Positions 1 to 6,778 of a stretch of DNA of 17,459 nt are shown one piece after another. The stretch lies in assembly GCA_900545785.1 (NCBI GenBank), contig URAA01000019.1, positions 1-17,459 on the forward strand, written 5' to 3'. The notes beneath the pieces were generated by a model. The model saw nothing but the letters and a program-made list of their open reading frames with translations, did no database searches and was not told where the DNA came from. The position numbers and the translations under genes were made by a program. Position 1 is the first letter of the stretch; each line of letters begins with the position of its first letter. The stretch is from an uncultured Dialister sp. (lineage in GTDB: Bacteria > Bacillota > Negativicutes > Veillonellales > Dialisteraceae).

Positions 1-154
1 ATGGACGGCGGCGGAGCTTTGTCTGATGAAAAAAGAAAAGGGAAAATTAGTTTTTGAAGTGAATATCCGCAGCCCCCTATATCGAGGTACTTATGGAAAA
101 GAGAAATATAGTTCTCATCGGTCCTATGGGAACGGGGAAAAGCCGGGCGGCTAA
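1..154 (+). other. left-edge tail of an unidentified upstream gene
   Basis: The first ~90 bases are probably the 3' end of a gene that starts outside the window. Two frames are open from the edge. One ends at TGA 55-57. The other ends at TAA 152-154 and would overlap the following kinase by about 60 bases. Neither tail carries a motif I recognise. Aromatic-amino-acid and pilus genes often sit beside aroK in Firmicutes, but nothing here proves either. Confidence 0.25.
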
Positions 155-638
155 AATTTTGTCCGACGGTTTTAACTGGCAGCTGGCTGATACGGATCGA
201 ATGATGGAAAAAGAAACAGGGATGAAAATTGCCGGATATTATCGTTCTGCCGGAGCGGAAGCTTTTGCGGAAAAAGAAATGGATCTGATCAACCGTGTCC
301 GGTACTATCATGAAGCGGTCATTGCCATGGGCGGAAACAATCCGATGACGGAGAGAAAATTCAGACTTCTTTCGGAATACGGCATCGTTATTTTGCTTTA
401 TGCCAAACCTTACAGGCTGGCAGAGCGGGTCCGCCGAAGAATAGGAAAAAGACCGACCATGGATTATTCCGACGTGGACGGCTATGTCCGCCAGATGCTT
501 CGGAAATGGACGAAATGGAAAGATCGGGTGGATCTGGTCATCAATACGACAAATACTCATCCGGAGCAGACAGCCCTTAAAATTGCCCGTTATATCGATC
601 GGAACGGAATAGAATTTTCAAAGCGGGCATATAAATAA
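93..638 (+). CDS. shikimate-kinase-like P-loop kinase (AroK family, altered substrate site)
   Basis: The 181-residue protein has the length and fold signature of shikimate kinase, which phosphorylates shikimate with ATP in the cytoplasmic chorismate pathway. The Walker A motif GPMGTGKS lies at residues 10-17. An Asp pair (D33, D35) matches the shikimate/Mg site, and a lid-like GKRP lies at 118-121. Several family hallmarks are changed. The Arg normally found in the 'GE..FR..E' motif is Ala59 (EAFAEKE). The GGG loop reads GGN (80-82). The late R-x-P-L-Y motif is replaced by a Lys/Trp-rich stretch (137-143). The start at 93 has an AGGT Shine-Dalgarno sequence 4-8 bases upstream. It may be a diverged AroK, an inactive paralogue, or a kinase for another small molecule. 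Family assignment is firm, substrate is not. Confidence 0.7.
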   Translation: MEKRNIVLIGPMGTGKSRAAKILSDGFNWQLADTDRMMEKETGMKIAGYYRSAGAEAFAEKEMDLINRVRYYHEAVIAMGGNNPMTERKFRLLSEYGIVILLYAKPYRLAERVRRRIGKRPTMDYSDVDGYVRQMLRKWTKWKDRVDLVINTTNTHPEQTALKIARYIDRNGIEFSKRAYK

Positions 639-713
639 AGAGGGCAAAAGATATTTGGTGCTGCCCTCATCGGATATTGACAGGCAGAAATCCCTGTTTA
701 TGAAGGAGAATAT

Positions 714-1727
714 ATGAAAAAATTAGCGGTCCTGACTTCCGGCGGAGATGCGCCGGGAATGAATGCGGCCATTCGCAGCGTAATCCGCACCGCAAGAGCC
801 ATGCAATTTGAGATATACGGCATTAAACGGGGATATGCCGGACTTTTGGAAGAAGATATCTGCCCTCTCACCGGCCGTGATGCGGGAGGGATTATTCTTC
901 ACGGGGGAACGATGCTGAAAACAGCTCGCTGTCCTGCTTTTTTCGATGAGGATAATCAGAAAAAAGGAGCGGATATTTTAAAAAAACATAATATAGACGG
1001 TCTCATTGTCGTCGGCGGAGACGGTTCCGTTCAAGGTGCGGCGGCGCTTTCGAAATACGGAATTTCCACGGTGACCGTTCCTGCCACCATCGACAATGAC
1101 ATGCACGGCACGGACGAAACCATCGGCCACGATACGGCGGTCAATGAGGTGGTCAGCGCCGTCAGCCGTATCCGCGATACCGCTTCTGCCCACGACAGGG
1201 CAGCCATTATAGAAGTCATGGGGCGGTTTGCGGGAAATATAGCTCTCGATGCGGGAATTGCCTGCGGAGCGGAATATATTTTGGTTCCCGAAGTGCCCTT
1301 CAGCCGCGAAAAATTATCAAGAAGCCTTTTAAAACAAATGAAAGAAGGAAGAACGAACAGCATCATCATTTGTGCGGAAGGAGCCGATGACGGAAGAGCT
1401 CTGGGAGAATGGCTGACAGAGAGAACGAATATAGATATTTGTGTCACTATTTTGGGGTTTGTCCAAAGAGGCGGTGCTCCCTCGGCGGCGGACAGCATTT
1501 TGGGCTCTCTCTTGGGAGCGGCGGCGGTGAAAGCGCTTGCAGAGGGAAAAACTTCTTCCCTTATCGGAATGAAAAACGGATCGGTCCGTATTTTGCCTTA
1601 TGAGAAAGCGGCGGCGGAAGAAAAAATATTCAGAAAAGATTTGTATTTGATGGCGAGTATGCTGGGGGCTGCCCAAAGAGACGGCGATATAGCGGAGAGC
1701 GGCCTCGGAGAAGGAAAGAACGGGTAA
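714..1727 (+). CDS. pfkA: 6-phosphofructokinase (PfkA family, ATP-type)
   Basis: Group A phosphofructokinase, 337 residues against about 320 for E. coli PfkA; the extra length is a C-terminal tail. The enzyme phosphorylates fructose 6-phosphate in glycolysis. Numbering matches E. coli. The ATP loop GGDAPGMN is at 10-17, R72 is present, and GGDGS at 101-105 has Gly104 (ATP rather than pyrophosphate type). Catalytic D127 lies in TIDND, and R162, MGR (169-171), E222 and R252 are kept. Effector-site R21, R25, R154 and E187 are also kept. Departures are Ala124 (usually Gly in ATP enzymes, Lys in PPi enzymes), Cys243 for Arg and Phe249 for His; the last two normally bind fructose 6-phosphate. The start has AAGGAG at 703-708. 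It follows the AroK-like gene by 75 bases. Confidence 0.9.
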   Translation: MKKLAVLTSGGDAPGMNAAIRSVIRTARAMQFEIYGIKRGYAGLLEEDICPLTGRDAGGIILHGGTMLKTARCPAFFDEDNQKKGADILKKHNIDGLIVVGGDGSVQGAAALSKYGISTVTVPATIDNDMHGTDETIGHDTAVNEVVSAVSRIRDTASAHDRAAIIEVMGRFAGNIALDAGIACGAEYILVPEVPFSREKLSRSLLKQMKEGRTNSIIICAEGADDGRALGEWLTERTNIDICVTILGFVQRGGAPSAADSILGSLLGAAAVKALAEGKTSSLIGMKNGSVRILPYEKAAAEEKIFRKDLYLMASMLGAAQRDGDIAESGLGEGKNG

Positions 1728-1785
1728 AAATTTTCTTGAAATATAAAAAACAGCAGGAAAGATGAGTTTAAAGGAAGGAGAAATC

Positions 1786-2352
1786 ATGAAGAAAAGTTTT
1801 AAACCGAATACATGGCTCTATCCTCAGCCGGTGCTTGTGATTGCAACTTATGACAAAGAAAGGATTGCCAACGGAATGGTGGCGGCCTGGGGCGGTATTT
1901 ATGATACGAACCAAGTAGGTTTTATGTTGGAACATACCCATAAGACGGTGGCAAACCTTTTAGTGAAGAAAGCATTCACCGTCAGTATGGCAACGGTTCC
2001 TCTTCTGGCAGAGACGGATTATCTGGGGATTGTTTCAGGAAATGAAGTGCCCGAAAAGGTGGAAAATGCAGGACTTCATGCAGTAAAGAGCGAATATGTG
2101 GATGCCCCCGTACTGGAAGAATTTCCCCTGACTTTGGAATGCACGGTGGCAAAAGTGACAAAAGTCGGAGAAGACTATCATTTTGTAGGGGATATCGTCA
2201 ATGTTCTTGCCGATGAGTCGATTTTGTCGGATCGCCGCATAGATGTGAAGAAGCTGCAGGCGGTTACTTTTGATCCGTCAAACGGGAAATATATTGCTCT
2301 CGGAGATACGGCAGGAGATGCGTTCCGAGAAGGAAGAAAATATATAAAATAG
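1786..2352 (+). CDS. flavin reductase-like / FMN-binding split-barrel protein
   Basis: A 188-residue protein of the flavin reductase-like (DIM6/NTAB) split-barrel family. These bind FMN and act as NAD(P)H:flavin reductases or as small flavoprotein electron carriers. The N-terminal run 'NTWLYPQPVLVIATYD', the 'NGMVAAWGGIYD' strand-loop and 'HTHKTVANLLVKKAFTVSMA' (residues ~45-65) are typical of the FMN-binding core. The family's usual Pro-Val motif at the N terminus is present. I start at ATG 1786 because a strong AAGGAAGGAG lies just upstream (1771-1780); an in-frame ATG at 1762 has no such site. It lies 58 bases after pfkA without a visible terminator, so co-transcription is possible. The membrane haem-type DUF4405 protein downstream could be a partner (inference). 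The exact substrate cannot be read from sequence. Confidence 0.85.
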   Translation: MKKSFKPNTWLYPQPVLVIATYDKERIANGMVAAWGGIYDTNQVGFMLEHTHKTVANLLVKKAFTVSMATVPLLAETDYLGIVSGNEVPEKVENAGLHAVKSEYVDAPVLEEFPLTLECTVAKVTKVGEDYHFVGDIVNVLADESILSDRRIDVKKLQAVTFDPSNGKYIALGDTAGDAFREGRKYIK

Positions 2353-2419
2353 TTCAGATTTAAAAAACTTTTTCGGAAGAATTGTTTTCTGTTTAAGAAA
2401 CACCGTTCTTACCGGGGCA

Positions 2420-2428
2420 TGATATAAA
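2420..2428 (+). promoter_or_regulatory. extended -10 promoter for the DUF4405 gene
   Basis: TGATATAAA gives an extended -10 (TGn + TATAAA). I find no convincing -35. It lies about 20 bases upstream of the ATG at 2450, with a Shine-Dalgarno-like AGGGTGGT at 2437-2444 in between. Confidence 0.4.
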
Positions 2429-2449
2429 AAAGAGACAGGGTGGTAAAAA

Positions 2450-3100
2450 ATGAAGCTTGGTCCGGCGGTCAATATGCTGATGGCGGTATCCCTGTTTATA
2501 TTGATGGGATATTCTTTGACATCCTCTGCCCTTCATGAGTGGACGGGAGTCTTTGTTTTTTGTCTTATCGGTATTCACCAATACATAAACAGAGGGTGGT
2601 GGCTCCGTATTTTTCAGGGTCGTTATACGAAATTTCGAATGATTCAGGTTCTGCTCACTCTTTTGTTTCTCCTCTCCGCTGTGGCACTTGCTTGGAGCGG
2701 TTTTGTCATGTCCCGTCATGTTTTTTCTTTTCTGCCTTCAAGGGGAAGCGGGACGACGGCGCAGATCGTTCACCTGTCGGCAGCTTTTTGGTTTTTTATT
2801 CTGTCGGGAGTTCATCTCGGATTTAACCGGCCCGCTGTTGACAGGATGATTCGTTTCTTTAAAAGGAAAGGATTTTCTTTGCCCGGAAAAGCGGGAGAAA
2901 TCATATATAAAGGGCTTGCCGTTTACGGCGGATATGTTTTTTATAAACGTCATGTCTTCGATTATTTGTTTATGGAAACTCATTTTATGATATCCGGAGG
3001 AAGAGAAAATCCCTTTTTCTTTCTTTTCGATTATGTATCCCTGTTTATCCTCTTTGTTTTTATCGGAAACGGATTGATGAAAGCAAAATTTCTAAAATGA
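2450..3100 (+). CDS. DUF4405-type integral membrane protein with di-haem histidine pattern
   Basis: A 216-residue integral membrane protein matching DUF4405. Hydrophobic helices lie at about 5-25, 33-47, 64-86, 105-125, 155-166 and 192-210. Four histidines, H29, H43, H108 and H122, form two pairs each spaced by 14 residues. This is the H-x13-H spacing used for bis-His haem b ligation within pairs of helices in respiratory cytochrome b proteins. I infer a di-haem b membrane electron carrier, although DUF4405 is formally uncharacterised. Start ATG 2450 follows an AGGGTGGT site and an extended -10. The C terminus is basic (KAKFLK). The neighbouring flavin-reductase-like gene upstream fits a redox role. 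No signal peptide other than the first helix. Confidence 0.75.
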   Translation: MKLGPAVNMLMAVSLFILMGYSLTSSALHEWTGVFVFCLIGIHQYINRGWWLRIFQGRYTKFRMIQVLLTLLFLLSAVALAWSGFVMSRHVFSFLPSRGSGTTAQIVHLSAAFWFFILSGVHLGFNRPAVDRMIRFFKRKGFSLPGKAGEIIYKGLAVYGGYVFYKRHVFDYLFMETHFMISGGRENPFFFLFDYVSLFILFVFIGNGLMKAKFLK

Positions 3101-3210
3101 AGGAATGAAAAGAATAAGGTAAGGGGAAATCGTTCCGAGAAAGAAACAGTTTTCGGGATTTATCAACAGCACTTGTATTTTTTAGGTGCAAAAAGAATTT
3201 TCCTTTTACC

Positions 3211-3239
3211 TTGACGGAAGTGTTTCTTTTCGCTATCTT
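3211..3239 (+). promoter_or_regulatory. promoter of the small membrane protein gene
   Basis: A -35 TTGACG (3211-3216) and a -10 TATCTT (3234-3239) are separated by exactly 17 bases. Transcription would start near 3246, just ahead of the AGGAGGT ribosome site at 3254-3260. A TTG start at 3211, which would otherwise lengthen the protein, falls on the -35 itself. Confidence 0.6.
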
Positions 3240-3264
3240 TAAAGTAAGAGGACAGGAGGTCGTG

Positions 3265-3534
3265 ATGTTCAGATTCAATGATATATTTCTTGTCGTCGTC
3301 GGCGGATATGTAATTTATAAAATCATATATGTAGACGGGTTTACTACGGTCAATTTATTTATTTTGCTCTGCCTTTCCGTGGCGGTAATTTCCACGGCGC
3401 TGAGACGTTCCGGCAAAGCGCCGGAGATGAAGGAAAAGAAAGGCGCTCCCCGTCTGAAAGAGGAGAAAGATATTTCTTTTGAAAAAAATGATTCCTCCGG
3501 AAACGGAGAAAAAAACAGTAAAGATCAAAAATAA
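3265..3534 (+). CDS. small membrane protein with charged cytoplasmic tail
   Basis: An 89-residue protein that I do not recognise. Two hydrophobic segments at about 6-22 and 28-46 form a short helical hairpin. A strongly charged, Lys/Glu/Ser-rich, probably disordered tail follows, from RRSGK to the end (SKDQK). The start at ATG 3265 is set by a consensus AGGAGGT at 3254-3260 and by the promoter at 3211-3239, which rules out the in-frame TTG at 3211. The gene is monocistronic: its own promoter precedes it and an intrinsic terminator follows the stop by a few bases. The layout (two helices inside the membrane, long polar tail) suggests a membrane-tethered adaptor, but function is unknown. Confidence 0.65.
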   Translation: MFRFNDIFLVVVGGYVIYKIIYVDGFTTVNLFILLCLSVAVISTALRRSGKAPEMKEKKGAPRLKEEKDISFEKNDSSGNGEKNSKDQK

Positions 3535-3536
3535 GG

Positions 3537-3566
3537 AAGCGGTCGATCAGACCGCCTTTTCTTTTG
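3537..3566 (+). terminator. intrinsic terminator after the small membrane protein
   Basis: A perfect 6-bp stem, GCGGTC (3539-3544) with GACCGC (3550-3555), closes a GATCA loop and is followed by CTTTTCTTTT. It begins 5 bases after the stop codon. Confidence 0.8.
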
Positions 3567-3656
3567 TAAGAAACAGGTAAGGAAGGTGATGATAAATAAA
3601 GGAAGTGTAAATTGAGATGGTGGAGTATCTGCGATACGGAAGGGTTCGGTGCTATC

Positions 3657-5027
3657 ATGAAGAAAATTTATGTTTTGGATACAAATGTAATCATTCAGGC
3701 TCCTTATGCATTGTATTGCTTTGATGAACATGAGGTGATTTTACCCCTCGTGGTGGTGGAGGAATTGGATGGACTGAAAAGAGCGGAGGGAGAAAAAGGT
3801 GTCAATGCAAGAGCGGCGATCCGCCTCTTGGAAAGCCTCCGGCAGAGAGGAAATCTTCTGACCGGCGTGCCTATTCAGACGGGAGGAGCCGTCCGTATAG
3901 AAAGTAATTTTACCGACGTGAAACTCCCTGAAGATTTGCCGGAAGATAAATCGGATAACCGTATTCTCATGGTCTGCAAAGGACTCGCCGAAAAGGAACC
4001 GCCCGGAAGGGTTGTTCTGGTCACCAAAGATCTGGTACTTCGCATTAAGTCGCAGTTGGTGGGAATACCGGCGGAAGATTTCACGACGGAACAAGTCACA
4101 TGGGAAGATGAAAATTACACGGGACGGGACAGAGCTTATTTCCCTGAAGACATGACGGAAACTTTCAAAAATGAAGGGCTTCCCGTGGAAATGCTCTATC
4201 ATTTGGATGATAACGGAAATAAAACGCCCGTCACCGTTTATGAAAATGAATTTTTTGTACTGAAACCGGATCTGTCGGCGGGGAGCACTCTTCTCGGCCG
4301 GGTGGAAAAAGGAAAAGTATTTCCTTTAAAATACGGAAAGCAAAGACCTTACGGGGTGCAGCCCAAAAATGTGGGCCAGTACTTTCTTCAGGAAGCATTG
4401 ATGGAAAGTCCTGAAAAAGCACCTCTTGTCATCGTAAAAGGCATGGCAGGGACGGCAAAAACATTTTATTCCATTGCGGTGGGACTGGAAAAATTATTTA
4501 ACAATCCCACAGGGGAATACCGCCGCATGATTGTAAGCAGGCCGAATGCACAATTTGATGACGATATCGGATTTTTGCCGGGAAACGAACAGGAGAAAAT
4601 TTCTCCTCTCATGCGGCCCGTCATCGACAGTCTGGAACAGCTTATTGATGATGATCATCACAGCAGCGACGAAGCATCCTTGAATGACAAGGTGGCTGAA
4701 ATATTCGATCGAGGCATTATCCGCATGGAAGCGCTCAATTATATCAGAGGAAGATCCATCGTAAGAACTTTTCTGATTATTGATGAAGCGCAAAATATAA
4801 CGCCCAATCAGGCGAAAGGAATCATCACGAGAGCAGGGCGGGGAACGAAAATTATTCTTTTGGGCGATGCTCATCAGATCGACCGTTCTTTTCTGGACGA
4901 AAGAACAAACGGGCTCTCCTATGCGGCAAAGTGTATGAAAGGAAGTCCTCTTTGCTGGCAGATCACCATGGCAGCGGAAGAATGCGAACGTTCTTCCCTT
5001 GCGTTGGATGCAGCGAAAAGACTATAA
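3657..5027 (+). CDS. PIN-PhoH family protein (RNase-like PIN domain fused to PhoH ATPase)
   Basis: A 456-residue fusion of an N-terminal PIN domain (about 3-135) and a C-terminal PhoH ATPase (about 245-450), the YlaK-like architecture. PIN acidic residues are D8 (LDTN), E35/E36 (VVVEELDGLK), D100 (KSDNR) and D125 (TKDL), consistent with metal-dependent RNase activity. The ATPase has Walker B LIIDEAQN (D376, E377) and a later LLGDAHQID sensor-like motif. Its Walker A is GMAGTAKT at 262-269, with Ala267 where GxxxxGK[ST] requires Gly. These proteins are linked to RNA unwinding and cleavage. I choose ATG 3657 because homologues start 'MKKIYVLDTN'. A TTG at 3612 with GGAAG upstream would add 15 residues. 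The gene follows a terminator, so it should have its own promoter, which I could not place. Confidence 0.85.
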   Translation: MKKIYVLDTNVIIQAPYALYCFDEHEVILPLVVVEELDGLKRAEGEKGVNARAAIRLLESLRQRGNLLTGVPIQTGGAVRIESNFTDVKLPEDLPEDKSDNRILMVCKGLAEKEPPGRVVLVTKDLVLRIKSQLVGIPAEDFTTEQVTWEDENYTGRDRAYFPEDMTETFKNEGLPVEMLYHLDDNGNKTPVTVYENEFFVLKPDLSAGSTLLGRVEKGKVFPLKYGKQRPYGVQPKNVGQYFLQEALMESPEKAPLVIVKGMAGTAKTFYSIAVGLEKLFNNPTGEYRRMIVSRPNAQFDDDIGFLPGNEQEKISPLMRPVIDSLEQLIDDDHHSSDEASLNDKVAEIFDRGIIRMEALNYIRGRSIVRTFLIIDEAQNITPNQAKGIITRAGRGTKIILLGDAHQIDRSFLDERTNGLSYAAKCMKGSPLCWQITMAAEECERSSLALDAAKRL

Positions 5028-5042
5028 AAAATGTAAAATAGA

Positions 5043-5068
5043 AAATGGCGGGAAACCGTCATTTTTTT
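5043..5068 (+). terminator. intrinsic terminator after PIN-PhoH
   Basis: A 9-bp stem, AAATGGCGG (5043-5051) with CCGTCATTT (5056-5064) including one G-U pair, closes a GAAA tetraloop and runs into a T tract. It lies 15 bases after the stop codon. Confidence 0.75.
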
Positions 5069-5085
5069 ATGTACATTCAAAACAT

Positions 5086-5113
5086 TTGATTCACTCCTTA
5101 ATTGTGTTAAAAT
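5086..5113 (+). promoter_or_regulatory. promoter of the PAP2-WYL-DUF2953-YtfJ operon
   Basis: A -35 TTGATT (5086-5091) and a -10 TAAAAT (5108-5113) are separated by 16 bases. A start near 5120 would leave a leader of about 25 bases containing GAAGGAG. Confidence 0.5.
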
Positions 5114-5144
5114 TTAGATAACATCATATTGAAGGAGAAATTTT

Positions 5145-5732
5145 ATGAGAGCCGAACTGGATACGGTGCGGGCGATCAATCGGAGAGCAGGCGAAATGAG
5201 GTCTGTCGACCTGATGATGGATGTAATCACCCGTTATGGCCATTTTGCATTTCTGATATACGGGATTATTCTCTGGATGCTGCCGGGAGAAAAAAGAGAG
5301 TCAAGACGGGAAACCTGTGTGACTGCTTTTATCTCGGTCTGCCTCTGCTCTTTGATTTCTTTATGTATAGGAAAAATATGGAAACGGAAACGGCCTTTTA
5401 CAAAAGACTGGCGGATTTGGAATTTTACGGGCCATAAAGCAAATTCATCATTTCCGAGCAATCATACGATGAATGGTGCGGCGGTATCCGTGCAGCTTTT
5501 GAAAGACGGAGCGCCCGGCGGTTTCTGTATGACCTTCTTAGCGGGACTGATAGCTTTTTCCCGTCTTTTTGCAGGACTTCATTACCCTACGGATTTACTG
5601 GGCGGAGCGGGAATTGCTTGGGGCGTTCACCGCATCATGAATCGGGGAACTCCTCATAAAATCATAAAACACTGGACAAAAATATTATCTTTCCTTTCGG
5701 ACACTTTATTTTTGCGGATGCGAGGCAGGTGA
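5145..5732 (+). CDS. PAP2-superfamily membrane phosphatase (undecaprenyl-PP phosphatase-like)
   Basis: A 195-residue integral membrane lipid phosphatase of the PAP2 superfamily. The three signature motifs are present: a Lys/Arg-rich 'KIWKRKRP' at 77-84, 'PSNH' at 104-107, and 'SRLFAGLHYPTD' at 139-150 with catalytic His146 and Asp150. His107 and Arg140 complete the active site. Membrane helices surround residues 32-46, 58-76, 123-138 and 150-162. By analogy with BcrC, the likely job is removing a phosphate from undecaprenyl pyrophosphate at the outer membrane face, recycling the peptidoglycan lipid carrier; other lipid phosphates are possible. The start has GAAGGAG upstream. Its TGA overlaps the start region of the next gene, so the two are probably translationally coupled. 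The C-terminal 25 residues are basic. Confidence 0.85.
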   Translation: MRAELDTVRAINRRAGEMRSVDLMMDVITRYGHFAFLIYGIILWMLPGEKRESRRETCVTAFISVCLCSLISLCIGKIWKRKRPFTKDWRIWNFTGHKANSSFPSNHTMNGAAVSVQLLKDGAPGGFCMTFLAGLIAFSRLFAGLHYPTDLLGGAGIAWGVHRIMNRGTPHKIIKHWTKILSFLSDTLFLRMRGR

Positions 5733-6778
5733 TTTTTTTGGCGGACATGGCAGAACAGGGGAAAAAGGCGATTATTGTCTGTATCGCCCGCATTCTTCTC
5801 CGCGGCTCGGAGGCGGCCCATCCTTTGTCCCAGCAGCAGATCAAACGGCTTTTGAAAGAAGAGTACGGTTTGGAAGCGGACAGAAAAACCATTCGAAGAA
5901 ATTTGATAGCCCTCCGCGACGGAGGTCTTCCCGTGGTTTGCCGGGAAGCGGAGCGGATGATCAAGGGAAAACCGGCACCTTTGTCTCTGGACTGGTACTG
6001 GGATCATGATCTGACGAAAAATGATATCCGTACCTTGATCGATTTATTATATTTTTCCCATCTGCCTTCCCAGCAGGTGAAGCAGATTTCGGAAAAATTG
6101 AAACGTCTCCATATCCGCGGCTTCAACGACGGAAAAGAAGTGATGAGAAATATTCCGACGCCGCAAAAAATAACGCAGCCGGAGGAAACGCTGGCAATTC
6201 TTTCGGAAGCGATCGCAAAAAAAGTACAGGTCCGCTTTTTCTATGATCATTATGAAGCGGACGGAAAAAAACACCACAGCCGTGAATCCGACGGAAGCGA
6301 CAAATTATATACGGTGAGTCCCTATGTACTGGTTGCGACGGATGAGAGGTATTTCTTTTTGGGAAATATTGAAGGCAGGGAAGAAGTCACACCTTTTGCG
6401 GTGGAGCTGATTGCGTCTCCGGTGGTAACCGAAATTCCTGCAAGACCGCAAAAGAGCATACGGGGCGTCGAAAACGGAGTCCGCGTCCTTGATTACCTGA
6501 CTCCCGTAAGCAGGACCTATGCGGGAGCACCGGAAGTTTGCGTTTTAGATGCAGACTGGCATTTGATGACCGATATTGTCACCGATTTCGGCAAGGCTGC
6601 CTATTTATTATCTGCCACTCAGGGGCGGGTCAATGTGGAAGTGACGGCGCCCGTTTCTCTTGTGCGGGCATGGGTGCTGAAAAATGCACCTTTGGTGAAA
6701 GCGGTTTCTCCTGTTGCATTGGTGAAATCCGTAAAAGATGCGGTATCAAGTCTGGCCCGTCTTTATGGAGGAGGATGA
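5729..6778 (+). CDS. WYL-domain transcriptional regulator
   Basis: A roughly 349-residue cytoplasmic regulator. The N-terminal winged helix-turn-helix (about 15-75) contains 'LSQQQIKRLLKEEYG' and 'DRKTIRRNLIALRDGG', typical of HTH_11 in YafY-like proteins. The WYL ligand-sensing domain covers about 150-235; its usual W-Y-L core reads 'ERYFFLGN'. A WCX-like C-terminal domain follows. WYL proteins bind nucleic-acid or nucleotide ligands and often control stress or defence genes, but no defence genes lie nearby. The start is ambiguous. GTG 5729 overlaps the previous TGA. TTG 5738 has AGGCAGGTGA in better spacing, and ATG 5747 is third. The stop overlaps the start of the DUF2953 gene, so it sits mid-operon. 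Confidence 0.85.
   Translation: MIFLADMAEQGKKAIIVCIARILLRGSEAAHPLSQQQIKRLLKEEYGLEADRKTIRRNLIALRDGGLPVVCREAERMIKGKPAPLSLDWYWDHDLTKNDIRTLIDLLYFSHLPSQQVKQISEKLKRLHIRGFNDGKEVMRNIPTPQKITQPEETLAILSEAIAKKVQVRFFYDHYEADGKKHHSRESDGSDKLYTVSPYVLVATDERYFFLGNIEGREEVTPFAVELIASPVVTEIPARPQKSIRGVENGVRVLDYLTPVSRTYAGAPEVCVLDADWHLMTDIVTDFGKAAYLLSATQGRVNVEVTAPVSLVRAWVLKNAPLVKAVSPVALVKSVKDAVSSLARLYGGG

Noticed and set aside
640..668. GAGGGCA/TGCCCTC hairpin after the AroK-like gene as a terminator
   Set aside because: The 7-bp stem has a 15-base loop and no T tract after it.
677..682. Perfect TTGACA upstream of pfkA as a -35 element
   Set aside because: No acceptable -10 lies 16-18 bases downstream. The best candidate, TATGAA, would start transcription at the ATG itself although a normal ribosome site is present.
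3211..3264. TTG at 3211 as the start of the small membrane protein
   Set aside because: It coincides with the -35 element, and ATG 3265 has a consensus Shine-Dalgarno sequence.
3586..3615. Short open frame just ahead of PIN-PhoH as a leader peptide
   Set aside because: It has only eight or nine codons, no properly spaced ribosome site, and no regulatory residue pattern.
5729..6778. WYL regulator as a marker of a defence island
   Set aside because: Neighbours are a lipid phosphatase, DUF2953 and YtfJ; no nuclease, toxin or CRISPR gene is near.
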